NCBI RefSeq assembly: GCF_009362815.1
Contig: NZ_WHNX01000014.1
Span: 21,547-85,546, forward strand
Source of the DNA: Alkalibaculum sporogenes
Lineage (GTDB): Bacteria; Bacillota; Clostridia; Eubacteriales; Alkalibacteraceae
Reading direction: 5' to 3'
Length of the DNA stretch: 64,000 nucleotides
Every line of letters begins with the position of its first letter. Within the stretch, counting starts at the first letter, position 1. Positions 43,396 to 53,199 of the stretch are shown one piece after another. A model generated the notes under the pieces. That model ran no database searches and was not told the DNA's origin. It saw only the letters and a program-made list of their open reading frames with translations. A program made the translations under genes and the position numbers.

Positions 43396-44908
43396 TAGTG
43401 AAGATAAACAAACAAGTTCAGATGCTGTATCGCCAGAAAAAAACCAGTTAAATGTAGCAACAGAACTTTTTTCTTACTCTTTAGATCCAGCTGTGGATTA
43501 TGAAAGTTGGTTCGTTATGCGTTGGGGAACGGGAGAGACTCTCGTAAAATTTGCTGATGATTATTCTTTTGAGCCATGGCTTGCGGAGAGTTGGAATATA
43601 GCAGATGACAATCTTACTTGGACATTTGTATTAAAAGATGGCGTCAAATTTTCTAATGGAGAAGATATGACTGCATCAAAAGTTGTAGCTTCTATTGAAA
43701 AAATATATAAAGATACTGATCCTGCAAATGGAGGTACTGGTAATCCACAGGGTTTCTTTACATATTCTTCTTTAAGTGCTGACGACGAAGCTAATACGGT
43801 GACCATAGTTACAACGAAGCCAACTCCTGATCTTCCTGGATGTATGGCATACCCATGGATGATGATTACTAATGTAGATGAAAGCAGAAATCTTGCTACA
43901 GAGGGACCAATTGCAACAGGACCATATGTTATTGAATCTATGAGAGCAGATGCAGATATAAAACTAGTGAAAAATGAATTCTACTGGGATGGTGAAGTAC
44001 CTTTTGAAACAGTTTCTATCCTGAAAGTACAGGAACCTTCTACTAGAAGTATGTCCCTGCAAGATGGGAGTGCAGATATGGCTATGAGTATTTCTGCTGC
44101 AGATAGAGAGACTTTAGCAAATCTAGGCGATTATAATATTAGTTCTGTATCAGGATCTCGTGTAGGCTATGCCCATGTAAATTTAGACGGCGTTCTGAGC
44201 AATGATACTTTACGTCATGCTATAACTATGGCTATTGACGGCAAAACTATAGCAGATATTACAACCAATGGTTCTTATACCTATGGATACGCAGTTATTC
44301 CCTCTATTTTAGATTTTGACTACGATAAATTGTCTTTTAAATACCATTTTGATGAAGCTAAAGCTACAAAACTTCTAGATGATGCTGGTATCGTTGATAC
44401 TGATGGAGATGGAATCAGAGAATTAGACGGAAAAAATATCGTTTTAGATTACAAAGTAACGGCTAGCCGCCAAATGAATACAGTTGCAGAAGCACAAGCT
44501 ACTCAATTGCAAAAAATAGGTATAGGAGTAAATGTATCCATTACTGAAACACAAGCGGATGTATTGATAAATGGAGATTTTGACTTAGCCGCCAGTAATG
44601 AGGTGACGACCCCTACTGGAGATCCTTCACAATTCCTAAACCACTGGTATTCAAAGAGTAATACAAATTATATTTCTTATACGAATCCAGAATACGATGG
44701 CATTTATGAAAAACTTATAATAGAATTTGATTTAGAAAAACGAAAAGAGTATATTGTTGAATTGCAACAATTACTTCTTGATGATTCTGTAGCTTTAGTA
44801 TATGGATATTACAATTATAATTTATGCTCTACTTCAGCTATAGAAGGAGCATATTGTCCAACATCAGACTTCTATTGGGTAACTAAAGATGTTAAACCCA
44901 CAAAGTAA
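43319..44908 (+). CDS. Peptide/nickel-type solute-binding lipoprotein
   Basis: A 529-residue family 5 (SBP_bac_5) binding lipoprotein. The signal peptide ends in the lipobox GVLSGCGN (cysteine near residue 23). The mature domain has WNIADDNLTWTFVLKDGVKF (family signature), ATGPYVIESM and LRHAITMAIDGKTI. It captures substrate outside the membrane and feeds the two permeases. AGAAGG precedes the ATG, which lies inside the DppC-type gene. The ligand could be a peptide, opine, metallophore or metal complex; the riboswitch context makes cobalt or corrinoid precursors worth testing. Confidence 0.9.
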   Translation: MNLKKIVKVFAVTALLIGVLSGCGNSSEDKQTSSDAVSPEKNQLNVATELFSYSLDPAVDYESWFVMRWGTGETLVKFADDYSFEPWLAESWNIADDNLTWTFVLKDGVKFSNGEDMTASKVVASIEKIYKDTDPANGGTGNPQGFFTYSSLSADDEANTVTIVTTKPTPDLPGCMAYPWMMITNVDESRNLATEGPIATGPYVIESMRADADIKLVKNEFYWDGEVPFETVSILKVQEPSTRSMSLQDGSADMAMSISAADRETLANLGDYNISSVSGSRVGYAHVNLDGVLSNDTLRHAITMAIDGKTIADITTNGSYTYGYAVIPSILDFDYDKLSFKYHFDEAKATKLLDDAGIVDTDGDGIRELDGKNIVLDYKVTASRQMNTVAEAQATQLQKIGIGVNVSITETQADVLINGDFDLAASNEVTTPTGDPSQFLNHWYSKSNTNYISYTNPEYDGIYEKLIIEFDLEKRKEYIVELQQLLLDDSVALVYGYYNYNLCSTSAIEGAYCPTSDFYWVTKDVKPTK

Positions 44909-45707
44909 TAAGGGCAAATACATACTTGAAATTAATAACATCACAGTACAATATAATGAGAATTCTCCATGTGTAAAAGATTTTTCACTTACTATGAAAT
45001 CAGGTGAAATTGTAAGTATTGTTGGTGAAAGTGGTAGCGGAAAAACTACAGTAATAAGATCCCTTTTAGGTGCTTTGCCTGAAGGCGGAAGGGTTGAAGA
45101 AGGAGATATAGTCTTTGAGGGAGAATCCCTCTTAGACAAATCGCCTGAAGAATGGAGAAAATTAAGAGGTACAAAAATATCTATGATTTTTCAGGATTCT
45201 GGAGCTATGATCAACCCTATAAGAAAAATAGGCAGTCAATTTGTTGAATATATTCGAACTCATGAAAATATATTAAAAAAGGATGCATGGCAAAAAGGCG
45301 TGATTATGCTGGAGAAGATGCGTCTTCCTAATGGAGAAAATATCATGAATAGTTATCCATTCCAATTAAGTGGAGGTATGAGGCAACGAGTTGGAATTGC
45401 TATGGCAATGGTATTTCAACCTAAATTACTACTGGCTGACGAGCCAACTAGTGCACTAGATGTCACAACGCAAGCACAGATTGTTCGTCAGATGGTTGAA
45501 TTGAGAGAAGTCCACAATACAGGTATTATTATCGTTACCCATAATCTCGGTGTAGCTTCGTATATGTCAGATAAGATTGTTGTCATGCAATCGGGAAAAG
45601 TTGTAGAAACTGGCAATAAAGAAGAAATAATTTACAATCCTAAGCATACTTATACAAAAAAATTATTAGAGGCAGTTCCAAAACTGGAGGGAAAACGGTA
45701 TGTCTGA
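44889..45707 (+). CDS. ABC transporter ATP-binding protein, OppD/NikD type
   Basis: A 272-residue ATPase. Walker A is GESGSGKTT, signature LSGGMRQRVGIA, Walker B LLLADEPTSALD, and the H-loop VTHNLG. It lacks the longer C-terminal oligopeptide domain of true OppD, consistent with NikD-like size. The ATG overlaps the binding-protein stop by 20 bases. It pairs with the OppF/NikE-type ATPase that follows, with an 8-base overlap. Confidence 0.92.
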   Translation: MLNPQSNKGKYILEINNITVQYNENSPCVKDFSLTMKSGEIVSIVGESGSGKTTVIRSLLGALPEGGRVEEGDIVFEGESLLDKSPEEWRKLRGTKISMIFQDSGAMINPIRKIGSQFVEYIRTHENILKKDAWQKGVIMLEKMRLPNGENIMNSYPFQLSGGMRQRVGIAMAMVFQPKLLLADEPTSALDVTTQAQIVRQMVELREVHNTGIIIVTHNLGVASYMSDKIVVMQSGKVVETGNKEEIIYNPKHTYTKKLLEAVPKLEGKRYV

Positions 45708-46653
45708 AGAGGCTATCTTAGAAGCGCGATATCTAACTCGTAAATTTAAAACAGCAGATAGCCGTGTACTTACTGCTGTAGATAATGTAAATCTTAAAAT
45801 ATATAAGGGAAAGACCTTAGGAATTGTTGGGGAAAGCGGCTGTGGCAAAAGTACTCTCATGAGAATGTTAGTACAATTAGATACACCAACGGAAGGTCAA
45901 ATTATCTACCGTGGCAAAGATATTACAGATTCCAAGGGAAAGAGCTTAAGAGAAAATCATAGGCGAATACAGATGGTATTTCAAGACCCTATGGCTTCTT
46001 TTAATCCAAGGATGAAAGTTTTGGATATTATAAGTGAACCGTTACTTAATTATAAATTAATCAAAAAAAATGAAAGAAAGAATATTGCTAAGAAGTATTT
46101 AAAAATGGTCGATCTACCAGAAGAGTTTATGGATAAATATCCCCAAAATATGAGCGGAGGGCAGAGGCAAAGAGTAGGCATAGCTCGGGCTCTCACACTA
46201 GAACCAGAAGTGATATTATGCGATGAAGCTACCTGCTCACTTGATGTATCTGTACAGGATCACATTATAAAATTGCTTGTAAAATTACAAAGAGAAAAAG
46301 ATATCGCAATGGCTTTTATTTGTCATGATGTAGCATTGGTTCAATCCTTGGCTCACAAACTAGCCATTATGTATTTAGGAAATATTGTAGAACTTATATC
46401 AGGAGATAAAATCAATAAAGAAGCAAAACATCCTTATACTAAGGCTTTGATTGGATCAATATTTGATATAGGTGTAGATCAAAACACACAAATAGAAACT
46501 ATTGAAAGTGAAGCGCCTAGTCCATTGGACCTACCACAAGGCTGTAGCTTCCAAAATCGTTGTCCACATTGTAAAGAAATATGTACTATTAAAAAGCCTG
46601 AATTATCAAAATTAAAAGGTGAGCATTATGTCGCATGTCACCTATATGGATAG
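45700..46653 (+). CDS. ABC transporter ATP-binding protein, OppF/NikE type
   Basis: A 317-residue ATPase. Walker A is GESGCGKST, Q-loop FQDPMASFNPRM, signature MSGGQRQRVGIA, and Walker B VILCDEATCSLD. The C-terminal oligopeptide/dipeptide domain contains CSFQNRCPHCKEIC, the cysteine-rich motif of OppF/DppF proteins, which may hold an iron-sulfur cluster. GGAGGG is upstream. It completes the five-gene ABC system. Its 3' end overlaps the next gene by 26 bases. Confidence 0.92.
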   Translation: MSEEAILEARYLTRKFKTADSRVLTAVDNVNLKIYKGKTLGIVGESGCGKSTLMRMLVQLDTPTEGQIIYRGKDITDSKGKSLRENHRRIQMVFQDPMASFNPRMKVLDIISEPLLNYKLIKKNERKNIAKKYLKMVDLPEEFMDKYPQNMSGGQRQRVGIARALTLEPEVILCDEATCSLDVSVQDHIIKLLVKLQREKDIAMAFICHDVALVQSLAHKLAIMYLGNIVELISGDKINKEAKHPYTKALIGSIFDIGVDQNTQIETIESEAPSPLDLPQGCSFQNRCPHCKEICTIKKPELSKLKGEHYVACHLYG

Positions 46654-47986
46654 ATCAAAATCAATACTAAAATTAGCCTTACCATTAATGATCTCAAATC
46701 TATTGCAACAAATGTACAATATGGTAGATGCTATTATTGTAGGTAGATATGTAAATGCACATGCACTAGCTGCAGTTGGCACTAGTGGTTACATTATATT
46801 AATTCTAACTTATTTTTTTATTGGTTTATCTGTTGGTGCTAGTATCGTAGCGGCACAGGCCTATGGAGCAGGGAGAAAAGAAGAATTAAATAGAACCGTA
46901 CATACTACAATAGGATTTAGTCTGATATCTGGTGTTTTCCTAACGATTATAGGGATTATGCTATCCCCTATATTTTTGGAATGGATGAACGTTCCAAAGG
47001 AAGTTATGCCTTACGCTTTGACTTATTTGAGATTTTATTTTTACAGCATGATTCCCATGCTTATTTATAATATGGGCAGTGGATTAATGCGGGCTTTAGG
47101 AAATACAAAGGTTACTCTATATTGCCTCGCGGCTTCAGGTATATTAAATATCCTATTGAGTATCATTTTTGTAAAGGTTCTGTCAATGGGCGTAGCAGGT
47201 GCAGCCCTTGCCACTATATTAGCTCAGATACTATCTGCGGTTATGATTATTTATATTCTGATGAACATAGAGCCTTCTTATCGTCTATCACTACGGAAGA
47301 TCCGTATATGTAGGAAAGAACTCAAGATGATAATTCGTATTGGTGCTCCAACGGGTCTGCAATCTGTAGTGCAGAGTTTTTCCAATACATTTATTCAAGC
47401 AAAATTGAATTTGTTTGGGGCAGATTTTATGGCAGGCATTACTGCTTCCGTAAAAATAGAAGGGCTTATCTATATGCCAATTGAAGGATTTGCCATGGCA
47501 GGTTCTACCCTGGCTGGTCAAAGTACTGGAGCAGGAGATAAAGATTCTGTAAAAGATATTTCTCATAAGACCCTTTGGATGACCAGTATGGTAACAATAC
47601 TTATTTGTAGTATATTATTTATATTTGCGCCAAAGTGGATTGGGATTTTTGCACAAGAAGAAAGGGTAATTAATTACGGTACAGATATGATGCGCTTTAT
47701 TGTTCCTTTGTACTTTATTTATGGTATCAATCAAGTTGTAGGGGGAATTATTCGCGGCTGTGGTCAGGCAAAGATACCAATGACTATTACACTAATCTGT
47801 TATTGTGGGTTTAGAATATTATGGTCTAGTTTGATTTTGAATTTTATAAATGAACCTTGGGGGATATACTTATGTTATCCATTATCGTGGATATTTGCAG
47901 TTATAGCCTATAGCGTATATTATAAAAAGGGAAATTGGTTAACGACAATGATTATTAAAGAAAGGGTAGATATAGATGAATATTGA
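46628..47986 (+). CDS. MATE-family efflux transporter (in ABC operon)
   Basis: A 452-residue twelve-helix MATE protein. It has two homologous halves: MISNLLQQMYNMVDAIIVGRYV opens the first, GAPTGLQSVVQSFSNTFIQAKL the second, and FAMAGSTLAGQSTGAG is a conserved loop. The start at 46628 is seven bases after AAAGGTG. It overlaps the end of the ATPase gene and the start of the next, so it is part of the same transcript. Possible jobs are export of a by-product or of a metallophore that the ABC system re-imports; this is an inference. Confidence 0.9.
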   Translation: MSHVTYMDRSKSILKLALPLMISNLLQQMYNMVDAIIVGRYVNAHALAAVGTSGYIILILTYFFIGLSVGASIVAAQAYGAGRKEELNRTVHTTIGFSLISGVFLTIIGIMLSPIFLEWMNVPKEVMPYALTYLRFYFYSMIPMLIYNMGSGLMRALGNTKVTLYCLAASGILNILLSIIFVKVLSMGVAGAALATILAQILSAVMIIYILMNIEPSYRLSLRKIRICRKELKMIIRIGAPTGLQSVVQSFSNTFIQAKLNLFGADFMAGITASVKIEGLIYMPIEGFAMAGSTLAGQSTGAGDKDSVKDISHKTLWMTSMVTILICSILFIFAPKWIGIFAQEERVINYGTDMMRFIVPLYFIYGINQVVGGIIRGCGQAKIPMTITLICYCGFRILWSSLILNFINEPWGIYLCYPLSWIFAVIAYSVYYKKGNWLTTMIIKERVDIDEY

Positions 47987-48932
47987 CAAAGTAATAGCAG
48001 GACAAAAGGAATTGGGTTTTATCAAGATAGAAGGTACAGATGTAGAATTACCCATTACCGTTGTGGTAGGTCATGAGGAAGGTAAAACTCTTTTAATAAC
48101 AGGTGGAGTTCACAGTGCAGAGTATGTAGGAATTCAGGCAGCTATCGAACTAGCTCAAGAAATCCGTCCTGAGCAAATAAAGGGTCGAGTGATTATTGCA
48201 CCATTACTTAATGTTACAGGTTTTGCCCATCGAACAATGAGCCTAGTGTATGAAGATCAAAAAAATCTAAATCGTGAATTTCCAGGGAATATGGAGGGAA
48301 CTTTAACAGATAAAATTGCTGCCACTGTAGTTAAGGAATTGCATAATAGAGCGGACTATTACATAGATTTACATTGTGGCGATGGATATGAGACTTTGAC
48401 CCCCTATGTTTATTATCCTGGAATGGCTGCTGATGAAGTAGTCGAGAAATCTCTTGAGATGGCAAAATGCGTCAATGCACCTTATAGAGTCAAGTCAGGG
48501 GTTGCCAGTGGTGGATCGTATAACTATGCTGGAAGTTGCGGTATACCAAGTATATTACTAGAGCGTGGACAGTATGGAATATGGGAAGAACAAGAAGTTG
48601 TAGAAGATAAAGAAGATGTTTATCGAATTATGAATATGCTAGGTATCAGTAATTTAGATACGGCAGAATATTCAGCGGAACAAAGGGAAGTAGTAGATGT
48701 GCGCTACCCACAAGTGCCAATAAGTGGTTGCTGGTATCCAATATATATAGTAGGGGATACATTTAAAGATGGTGATCTCTTAGGCACTATAAAAGATTAT
48801 TTTGGTAAAACACTATACGAATTTTATGCGGATATGGACGGAGTACTATTATATCAAGTTGCCAGTCTCACAGTGATCAAAGGTGGTTCTTTAGTAGCAT
48901 ATGGACGTGTAGAAAAAGAAAGGGATAGATAG
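47976..48932 (+). CDS. M14-type succinylglutamate desuccinylase/aspartoacylase-family hydrolase
   Basis: A 318-residue zinc hydrolase of the AstE/AspA group. GGVHSAEYVGIQAA supplies the HxxE zinc ligands, and YIDLHCGDGYET holds the third histidine. GGSYNYAGSCGIPSILLERG contains a conserved C-terminal glutamate region. The family removes acyl or amino-acid groups from small amides. Closing a transport operon, it probably processes the imported (or to-be-exported) conjugate in the cytoplasm. GAAAGGG precedes the ATG, which overlaps the MATE stop by 11 bases. Confidence 0.88.
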   Translation: MNIDKVIAGQKELGFIKIEGTDVELPITVVVGHEEGKTLLITGGVHSAEYVGIQAAIELAQEIRPEQIKGRVIIAPLLNVTGFAHRTMSLVYEDQKNLNREFPGNMEGTLTDKIAATVVKELHNRADYYIDLHCGDGYETLTPYVYYPGMAADEVVEKSLEMAKCVNAPYRVKSGVASGGSYNYAGSCGIPSILLERGQYGIWEEQEVVEDKEDVYRIMNMLGISNLDTAEYSAEQREVVDVRYPQVPISGCWYPIYIVGDTFKDGDLLGTIKDYFGKTLYEFYADMDGVLLYQVASLTVIKGGSLVAYGRVEKERDR

Positions 48933-48978
48933 TTGGTAAACTAAAATCTGATTGTTGTATATATGCGAAACACAAAAA

Positions 48979-49006
48979 AACAGCATGGAAAAAGTTCTAT
49001 GCTGTT
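48979..49006. terminator. Hairpin between convergent operons
   Basis: AACAGCAT (48979-48986) pairs with ATGCTGTT (48999-49006) across 12 bases. An A tract precedes it, favouring termination of the leftward MATE/LysR transcript as well as the rightward ABC operon. Confidence 0.55.
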
Positions 49007-49076
49007 AAATGTATTAAAGTATATATTTCATCATAGTAAGTCCCGTCTATTGGTTAGAAAAACGAATTGTTTGCGT

Positions 49077-50447
49077 TCAAGAAGTTATAATAGTATCATT
49101 AAGTAGATTATGACTCAGTTTATTAAATCGAAAATATAGTAGAATAACTATAAGTATCCAACTGATATTATATGCTGCATAGATTACTCTCATATCATGC
49201 CATAATGGTAACACTGCCATACAAAAGGTTACCCGAAAGATGCAATAGAATAAAAGCGAGGTTATCATAGGATGCGAAGTATCACCAAGTCCTCGAATAC
49301 CCCCGATGTATACTTGATTTATTCCGTATAAAAAATAAAAAGGAAAAATAAATAGGATAGCTTGCCTTCCGCTTTCTATTACTGCTTGATTATTTGTAAA
49401 AACCTTCAGCACAGGTTCTGAACAGAAGATTAACAAAATGCTCATACTAATTGAAAAAAAAACTGTTGTTATCACTGCAAGAAACATTCCTCGATGTATT
49501 CTATCTTCTTTATGTGCCCCCATGTTTTGCCCCACAAATCCTGTGACGGCCATTCCAAAGGAAAAAAGTGGATAATACAAAAATCCTTCTATACGTGCAT
49601 ATAGGATCATTCCTGCCACAGCGACTGTGCCAAAGGAATTAATAGAAGTCTGAATGACTAAAGATGAAATGCTCATAAATATAGCCTGCATACCGGATGG
49701 AAGTCCTTTGGATAATAACTCTTTATAAACATCTTGTTGTAAACTTATCACTGATATGGATAGAGCATATCTTTTATCCATTCTGAACAGTTTATAAACA
49801 AGCAGTAGGGCGGATAACCACTGTGACAAAACTGTTGCTAGTGCCGCACCTGTAATCCCCATATTCCAGCCTGCGACCAACCAGAAATTTAGTATTAGAT
49901 TTGTCGTGGACGATAGAACAAGATACCACAAAGAAGAACGAGTATTGCCTAATGATCGAAGTATAGCTGCTCCGATATTGAATAAAAGTTGTGGTACCAT
50001 TCCCCAAAAACAGATATGTAGAAATCTCTGAGCTAAGGGATAGATTTCACCCGGTGTCTGTAGCCATGCCAAGAAATAATCTGTACCTATCAGTCCTGCT
50101 GCGGTCATCACAATACCTGCTACTATACAAAGAAGTATAGAGGTAGATATATTATCTCTAAGCTTATCATACTCCTTTGCTCCAAATAGCTGTGAAGTCA
50201 ATACACTTATCCCAGTAGAAATCCCAATGAAAAAATTTATAATTACTGATAAAAGCAAGCTTGAGATTCCTACAGCGGCTAATGCATTTACTCCTACATA
50301 CTGACCTATAAGTGCTGCGTCAGCCACACTATAAAACTGCTGCAATATCTGACAAGTAAGTATGGGCATTGTATAAATAAAGAGCATCTTGCCAATGGGG
50401 CCTTCGGTCATGGACAGTTCTGTTTGTCTAGAAATTTTACTCCCCAT
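49077..50447 (-). CDS. MATE-family efflux transporter (second)
   Basis: A 456-residue MATE protein with GPIGKMLFIYTMPILTCQIL and VADAALIGQYVGVNALAAVG in the first half, and GLPSGMQAIFMSISSLVIQ and FGMAVTGFVGQNMGA in the second. GGAGG lies before the ATG. It is only distantly similar to the MATE gene at 46628, so not a recent duplicate. It lies downstream of a LysR gene on the same strand and is probably controlled by it. The substrate is unknown. Confidence 0.92.
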   Translation of the reverse strand: MGSKISRQTELSMTEGPIGKMLFIYTMPILTCQILQQFYSVADAALIGQYVGVNALAAVGISSLLLSVIINFFIGISTGISVLTSQLFGAKEYDKLRDNISTSILLCIVAGIVMTAAGLIGTDYFLAWLQTPGEIYPLAQRFLHICFWGMVPQLLFNIGAAILRSLGNTRSSLWYLVLSSTTNLILNFWLVAGWNMGITGAALATVLSQWLSALLLVYKLFRMDKRYALSISVISLQQDVYKELLSKGLPSGMQAIFMSISSLVIQTSINSFGTVAVAGMILYARIEGFLYYPLFSFGMAVTGFVGQNMGAHKEDRIHRGMFLAVITTVFFSISMSILLIFCSEPVLKVFTNNQAVIESGRQAILFIFPFYFLYGINQVYIGGIRGLGDTSHPMITSLLFYCIFRVTFCMAVLPLWHDMRVIYAAYNISWILIVILLYFRFNKLSHNLLNDTIITS

Positions 50448-50580
50448 CTATATACCTCCAAAAATCCAACAGAATTCTTATAACATCTTAAAATTATTAT
50501 ATCATCCGTAGATTTCATCTGGTATATTAGGTTTTTTATATTCTATGACATAAAAAATATTTATATCATAGAATATTATG

Positions 50581-51510
50581 CTATGTCAGATTTACATTTT
50601 CCTCATTGAGAGCTTTCTCGACAAAAGAAAGAAGATCTTTTCCCATAGGAGTTAGGGGCTCCATTCTGGCTTTTAGATATCCAAACATAACCTTTTCCTC
50701 AAATCCCGAGATGGTAATGCGCTGAAAATCATACTGTCGATATACGTCTCTAAGCCAGTAGCTACCAAGATTACATAAATTTGTATGTTTGAGCATTTGA
50801 ATCATCACATGATTGCTGTTGGTCACCATGACACGCTCTAACATATTCCCATTAACCTGATTTGGCATCAAACTTTCTAACATATCATTTATAGTAAAAT
50901 AATCTTCCTCCAATTGAGCGAAAGGAAGACTCAAGAGTTCTTGGGGCAGGATAGACGTCCTGCCATATAGTGGATTCTCTTTTCCAACATATAGAACCAT
51001 ATCCGTCATCACTAAGGGAATGAATTCCAGATGCTTCCTCTCCAGAATTTGAGATAACGCCCTTCGTTTATTCTCGGCCACAAAAACAAATCCTAGTTCA
51101 TATTTTCTGTCATGGAGCATCTCAATCATCTGTTCAGCACCACACTCTGTATAGCGAAAATGGATTCCAGATGAGTTGATTTTTTGGTAAAACTGTGAAA
51201 AGAGAACGGCCATATTGCTACTGGGATTGGTAGCAATGCTAAATGTTATCTGATCGCTCATGCGTCCAGACTCTGAAATTAAATTTACATTTTTCAGTAC
51301 ATTTATAGCATAATCATAAATTCTTCTGCCACACTCTGTTAGTTCAACGCCTTTAGATTTTCGAATAAACAGCTTTACCCCCAGATCTTTTTCCAATGCA
51401 CGGATTGCCATACTGACATTAGGTTGTGTCGTATACAATATCTCTGCTGCTCTGGTTAATGAATTTTGCTCTGCACATACCTGAAAATACTGCAGTTGTT
51501 TTAATTCCAT
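50581..51510 (-). CDS. LysR-family transcriptional regulator
   Basis: A 309-residue LTTR. The N-terminal winged HTH (ELKQLQYFQVCAEQNSLTRAAEILYTTQPNVSMAIRALEKDLGVKLF) is followed by the two-lobe effector domain (about residues 88-300). The start at 51510 is chosen over a GTG at 51519 because it gives the standard MELKQL opening. It sits 133 bases upstream of the co-directional MATE gene, its most likely target. The effector is unknown. Confidence 0.92.
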   Translation of the reverse strand: MELKQLQYFQVCAEQNSLTRAAEILYTTQPNVSMAIRALEKDLGVKLFIRKSKGVELTECGRRIYDYAINVLKNVNLISESGRMSDQITFSIATNPSSNMAVLFSQFYQKINSSGIHFRYTECGAEQMIEMLHDRKYELGFVFVAENKRRALSQILERKHLEFIPLVMTDMVLYVGKENPLYGRTSILPQELLSLPFAQLEEDYFTINDMLESLMPNQVNGNMLERVMVTNSNHVMIQMLKHTNLCNLGSYWLRDVYRQYDFQRITISGFEEKVMFGYLKARMEPLTPMGKDLLSFVEKALNEENVNLT

Positions 51511-51680
51511 AATATTCACCAGCCCTTGCGATATTTGTGATGTTCTATTTTTATTATAGCATGGTGTCTATTTTAAACAAAAAATTCATTAGCAAACTTC
51601 ACAACCGACATGTATTTATAACAGTAAATTGAAATCAATTGTATTTACGATACGGAGATTTAGAATAAAAAAAAGGAATA

Positions 51681-51758
51681 ATGACGATTAACGACGCTCT
51701 TAACATTTTACCAGAGATACCAAAGATAAAAATTTTGATACCCATAGAAATAAACTAA
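51681..51758 (+). pseudogene. 5' relic of a nuclease-like gene paralogue
   Basis: A 25-codon ORF with AAAAGGA upstream, reading MTINDALNILPEIPKIK. It matches the N-terminus of the protein at 16826 (LDIFNILPDIP), including 15 identical bases (TAACATTTTACCAGA). The rest of the gene is missing. It shows where the paralogue's start codon lay. Otherwise the 51511-51824 gap holds no gene. Confidence 0.45.
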
Positions 51759-51824
51759 TATTTATAATTGCATCATTTTAACTTTTTTTATAACGATTAT
51801 AAGTACTATTATTTTTTTTATTAT

Positions 51825-52391
51825 TTAATTACTATAAAAATCCTCAATACTACCAATATGCCAGTTACTCTTAATATCATCTTCTCCGAGTTTATGTATG
51901 TAAGTCATTTTGTTTTCATTAACAATAACTTTTGAAAGATAATCTACATTAGTAGATGTGGTTTCCCATAGATCATTGTATTTATTAATTCTAAAAACAA
52001 TATAGTTTTCGTCGACGTTGATTTCCTCTACTTCATATTCTTCTTCAGATGCTTTGTCATAACCAAATCCAACGGCAGTTATGCCATCTTGGTAAATCAT
52101 GTAAGAGTCCTGTTGTTCATCGTTTATCCATGTGTTATTTTGTACGTGATCTAAAAGTTCTTTCTTCTTGATTTCATCTTCCTTTGCCTTATCTTCATTT
52201 TGATTATCTACATTTGGTTCATCTTCTTTGATATTATTATCTTTTGCATCAGAAGGTGTTTCATCAATATCGTTATTAACTTCAATAGATGGTTTGTTTT
52301 CCTGATCTTGTGAACTTACATTTGAATCATTAGTACATGCAGTAATACTTATAAGTAATATGCATATAAAAAGTATAATTAGTTTTTTCAT
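51825..52391 (-). CDS. Hypothetical lipoprotein with acidic linker
   Basis: A 188-residue exported protein. The signal peptide ends in the lipobox LISITACTN (cysteine near residue 19). It is followed by a 55-residue low-complexity linker rich in Asp, Glu, Asn and Lys, then a small globular domain of about 100 residues (NTWINDEQQDSYMIYQDGIT onward) dominated by predicted strands. AGGAG-like sequence lies before the ATG. No family is recognised. Monocistronic, next to family A repeats. Confidence 0.75.
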   Translation of the reverse strand: MKKLIILFICILLISITACTNDSNVSSQDQENKPSIEVNNDIDETPSDAKDNNIKEDEPNVDNQNEDKAKEDEIKKKELLDHVQNNTWINDEQQDSYMIYQDGITAVGFGYDKASEEEYEVEEINVDENYIVFRINKYNDLWETTSTNVDYLSKVIVNENKMTYIHKLGEDDIKSNWHIGSIEDFYSN

Positions 52392-52519
52392 GTTTTCCTC
52401 CGAATTATTGAATTTCTAATATATTGATTGCAATAAGCATTATTTATATTAACATATTAATAGTAATTAAGTAAATACATGCAGCAGATGACTGCTGTTT
52501 GAGCATGGGCGAAGGACAT

Positions 52520-52728
52520 AGATCCCACGTCGCAAAGCTCCTATGGATGACTGAGAAAAGAGTACTAAAAATAGAAAAAATGACCCAAACTCACTGCTAA
52601 GTCATCCAGAGCGAAACGCAGGATCTAAGACCGTAGAGGTACTCCCAAAAGATTAGCAAAGTATTCATTGAGAATGGGCATTAAGACTTAAGATCCCACG
52701 TCGCAAAGCTCCTCTGGATGACTGAGAA
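52520..52728. repeat. Palindromic repeat family A copy
   Basis: GATCCCACGTCGCAAAGCTC, then the opposing arm AAGTCATCCAGAGCGAAACG with GGATCTAAGACC, and a second forward arm GATCCCACGTCGCAAAGCTC near 52691. Similar spacing to the copy at 40215. Confidence 0.8.
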
Positions 52729-52848
52729 AATTAAATAACATATATTTAACTTGTAAGTAATACTACTATAACCTACATTGAGTATAGTATTAATATATAG
52801 ATTTAATAGTAATTTGTATTAATACTAATAAAAGGAGATGAAGGTTGC

Positions 52849-52944
52849 ATGTTGATGTATATTAACAAAAAAGGAGTTGCTTTCACTTTATCATTTGTAT
52901 TATTTGCAATTATAGTATGCTCTGTAGCAAATTATTTGATTTAA
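52849..52944 (+). CDS. Small single-span membrane peptide
   Basis: A 31-codon ORF starting after AAAAGGAG. The product is a short basic start (MYINKKG) followed by one long hydrophobic helix (FTLSFVLFAIIVCSV). An ATG two codons later is an alternative start. It resembles the many small membrane proteins of Firmicutes. The family is not recognised. It is isolated in an 800-base intergenic stretch (52392-53199) that otherwise shows only the family A repeat. Confidence 0.4.
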   Translation: MLMYINKKGVAFTLSFVLFAIIVCSVANYLI

Positions 52945-53199
52945 CATTAGAAAGTAATTGTGTGATTTTGTAGTCTTTTAAATTTATAAAGTTCAATTAT
53001 TTGAAATAATATCTTAGAATAATATTTTGAGGTTTGTTATTTATATTTAGGATCTCTGCAATAATAAGTTGTACAATTTATTCAATGACGTTATTTATAG
53101 AATTATATAATCTATAGTGGAGATACTAAAACAAGTTCATTTTATATAAAAACGGATTTAAATGAGTAAGATAAATTACTTAAAAAATGGAGGTACAAA

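Noticed and set aside
43116..43460. Minus-strand ORFs within the ABC operon
   Set aside because: They are antisense shadows of well-supported, overlapping ABC transporter genes.
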